Assembly: GCA_958354085.1 (NCBI GenBank)
Contig: CATWUX010000118.1
Location: 1 to 7,277 of the forward strand
Reading direction: 5' to 3'
Length of the DNA stretch: 7,277 nucleotides
Origin: an uncultured Oscillospiraceae bacterium
GTDB lineage: Bacteria; Bacillota; Clostridia; Oscillospirales; Acutalibacteraceae
In this document: positions 5,793 through 7,277 of the stretch, piece after piece
How positions within the stretch are numbered: the first letter of the stretch is position 1
Layout: every line of letters begins with the position of its first letter
Made by a program: the position numbers and the translations under genes
The notes under the pieces: generated by a model
What the model saw: the letters and a program-made list of their open reading frames with translations, nothing else
Databases searched by the model: none
Told to the model about the DNA's origin: nothing

Positions 5793-5825
5793 AAGGGAGA
5801 CGGCTTCCGACGAAGCGTCTCCCTT
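5793..5825 (-). terminator. Stem-loop after ricT, probable terminator
   Basis: AAGGGAGACG (5793-5802) pairs perfectly with CGTCTCCCTT (5816-5825). After a single bulged base, CTTC/GAAG extends the stem around a 4-base loop. It begins 11 bases past the ricT stop codon. The sequence that follows on the minus strand (CCTTCATGCTTTC) is only moderately T-rich, so termination may be partial or the hairpin may protect the mRNA 3' end. Confidence 0.7.
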
Positions 5826-5836
5826 GGTATATCGGA

Positions 5837-6703
5837 TTATTCCTCCAGCTCTGCCAACTCTTCCAGTTCTTCCTTTGCGACTTTGATGCGGCTGTCCTTG
5901 ATGACCTTGAGATCTTTGCGTGACATGACCACCGGCGGGGAATCCGGGGATTTGTCCAGCCGCACCTTGACGGCGCCGGTCAGAAGATTGGATTCGGTGA
6001 CTACGCCGCGGCCTTCCTTGGTGGAGACGATCGCGCCGTTTTTCGGTGTGATGCGCAGCAGAGATTCGTATGCGTCCTGCTCGTATTTCAGGCAGCACAT
6101 CAGCCGCCCGCAGGTGCCGGAAATTTTGGTCGGGTTAAGCGACAGTCCCTGTTCCTTCGCCATTTTGATGGATACCGGCTGGAAATCGCCCAAAAATTGC
6201 GCGCAGCAGAACGGACGCCCGCAAATGCCGAGGCCGCCCAGCATTTTGGCCTCGTCCCGCACGCCGATTTGCCGCAGCTCAATGCGGGTGCGGAAAACCG
6301 ATGCGAGGTCTTTGACCAGATCGCGGAAATCCACGCGGCCGTCCGCGGTGAAATAAAACAGGATTTTGGAGTTGTCAAACGTGTATTCCACGTCCACCAG
6401 CTTCATGTCCAGCTTGTGCGTAGCGATTTTTTCCTGACACAGCTGAAACGCCCGCTTTTCCTTGGCGGCGTTTTCCTCCGCACGCTTAATATCCTCCGGC
6501 GTGGCACGCCGCAGGACGGGCTTGAGCGGCTTCACGATGGTGTCGTCCGCCACCTGTTTGTTCGCAATCGCGACCTCGCCGCATTCTACGCCGCGCGAGG
6601 TTTCCACCACGACGCGGTCGCCCTTTTGCATGGGCTGCCCGGCCGGATCAAAATAATAGACTTTCCCGAGATTTTTAAAACGAACGCCGATAATTTCCGC
6701 CAT
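5837..6703 (-). CDS. ricT: PSP1-domain protein RicT (YaaT), Ric/Y-complex subunit
   Basis: A 288-residue member of the PSP1/stage 0 sporulation YaaT family. In B. subtilis RicT works with RicA and RicF as an iron-sulfur and FAD-binding complex that promotes RNase Y-dependent mRNA maturation and affects sporulation, competence and biofilm. The N-terminus (IIGVRFKNLGKVYYFDP, 4-20) and GDRVVVETSRGVECGEV (28-44) are typical. The PSP1 core spans roughly 65-210, and the family cysteine clusters CGRPFCC (161-167) and CGRLMCC (198-204) are intact, fitting iron-sulfur binding. The acidic C-terminus ends EELEELAELEE. ATG 6703 follows GGAGGT (6709-6714) by 5 bases. The holB gene ends 31 bases upstream, so they are probably cotranscribed. 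RicA and RicF are not in the window. Nothing here is broken or truncated. Confidence 0.95.
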   Translation of the reverse strand: MAEIIGVRFKNLGKVYYFDPAGQPMQKGDRVVVETSRGVECGEVAIANKQVADDTIVKPLKPVLRRATPEDIKRAEENAAKEKRAFQLCQEKIATHKLDMKLVDVEYTFDNSKILFYFTADGRVDFRDLVKDLASVFRTRIELRQIGVRDEAKMLGGLGICGRPFCCAQFLGDFQPVSIKMAKEQGLSLNPTKISGTCGRLMCCLKYEQDAYESLLRITPKNGAIVSTKEGRGVVTESNLLTGAVKVRLDKSPDSPPVVMSRKDLKVIKDSRIKVAKEELEELAELEE

Positions 6704-6734
6704 GGTGTACCTCCAACATCCCGGATTCCGGGCA

Positions 6735-7277
6735 TTATTCGTGTCCTGCCGCTTCCCGCAGGCGGGAGCAGAGGAGCGTGAGAAAGAGCGTGTGGTTCAT
6801 GTTGCGCAGCCGTGCGCGTTGCAACTCTTCCACCGCGCCGATGAGCCGCATCAGTTGTACGCGAGAGAGCTTTTTGGCCAGCTGTTCTGCCGTTTCGGGG
6901 CTGGTAGACAGGCGCGAATCGGCGCCGCTGCGCCGTACCAGAGCATCGCGGAACAGCAACAGCATACCGCGCAGTACACCGTCCAGCGTGTCCTTATCCT
7001 TTTCAAACGCCGCCGTTTGTTTGAGCAGTGCCAGCTCAAACGGCTCCGTGACGGCCAGCGCCATGGCGGGCGCGAGCTGCATGACGCGTTGGAAGGTGCC
7101 GTTTTCCATGCCGTCCAGTGCTTGTCCGATGACGCCGCCGAACACCTGCACCGCCCGGCGCAGGTCGGTTTCCTCCGCGTGCGGGAGACGTTCCCGCAAA
7201 ACGGCGAGTGCCTCCTCTTCCGCTACGCCGCCCAACGGTACGCACATACAGCGCGACTGTACGGTGGGCAGCAGCTG
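6735..7277 (-). CDS. holB: DNA polymerase III subunit delta prime (C-terminal part, cut by window edge)
   Basis: The frame is open to the right edge of the window, so about 180 C-terminal residues are visible and the N-terminal AAA+ ATPase-like part lies outside. The first visible residues, QLLPTVQSRC, are the LLPTIxSRC motif that precedes the lid region in clamp-loader delta prime and gamma/tau subunits. The rest is helical and corresponds to the lid and the C-terminal collar domain, including the typical LLLFRDALVRRSG and a closing HTLFLTLLCSRLRE segment. Delta prime is part of the clamp loader that places the sliding clamp on DNA. The next gene is ricT, and holB-ricT adjacency is common in Firmicutes. 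The internal ATG at 7247 is not the real start. Confidence 0.9.
   Translation of the reverse strand, partial: QLLPTVQSRCMCVPLGGVAEEEALAVLRERLPHAEETDLRRAVQVFGGVIGQALDGMENGTFQRVMQLAPAMALAVTEPFELALLKQTAAFEKDKDTLDGVLRGMLLLFRDALVRRSGADSRLSTSPETAEQLAKKLSRVQLMRLIGAVEELQRARLRNMNHTLFLTLLCSRLREAAGHE

Noticed and set aside
1..7277. tRNA, rRNA, CRISPR array or phage defence system
   Set aside because: No cloverleaf, no regularly spaced direct repeats and no defence-related protein motifs were seen in any reading of the window.

Overview
The window looks like a piece of chromosome from an anaerobic, moderately GC-rich Gram-positive bacterium of the Clostridia, most likely an Oscillospiraceae/Ruminococcaceae-type gut organism. 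This is an inference. It rests on consensus-like sigma-A promoters, strong AGGAGG-type ribosome binding sites, a small 2[4Fe-4S] ferredoxin, and a holB - ricT - trmN6 - rsmI gene order that resembles the holB-yaaT-yabB-rsmI neighbourhood of Bacillus subtilis.

Right part (about 3.68-7.28 kb, all on the minus strand): a housekeeping information-processing block. In transcription order it holds the 3' part of holB (DNA polymerase III delta prime, cut by the window edge), ricT (PSP1-domain protein of the Ric/Y complex), a 56-residue 2[4Fe-4S] ferredoxin, trmN6-like tRNA adenine methyltransferase, and rsmI (16S rRNA 2'-O-ribose methyltransferase). A stem-loop follows ricT. The ferredoxin has its own promoter and a strong intrinsic terminator, so it appears to be a separate small transcription unit set into the cluster.

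Middle (about 2.85-3.68 kb): a minus-strand gene for a membrane-anchored protein with a DUF4375/DMP19-like domain. It has its own sigma-A promoter just past the rsmI stop codon. Its 3' end converges with an AraC-family regulator gene, and a long near-perfect hairpin lies between them and probably ends transcription from both sides.

Left part (1-2.85 kb): a sugar-catabolic pair transcribed divergently, an AraC-family regulator (plus) and a cytoplasmic GH127/DUF1680 glycosidase of the beta-L-arabinofuranosidase type (minus). Their 113-bp intergenic region holds two interleaved face-to-face sigma-A promoters and two short palindromes. The glycosidase promoter matches TTGACA-17-TATAAT exactly. 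Tight control by the adjacent AraC protein is the natural inference. The first ~35 bases resemble the terminal inverted repeat of an IS3-family (IS150-like) insertion sequence whose body would lie outside the window, which suggests this side is the more plastic, accessory part.

No tRNA, rRNA or CRISPR array was seen, and no gene-free stretch exceeds 300 bases. I see no convincing wholly new system. The points most worth a second look are the ferredoxin cassette beside ricT with a 12-bp palindrome in its promoter, the interleaved divergent promoter, and the IS end.
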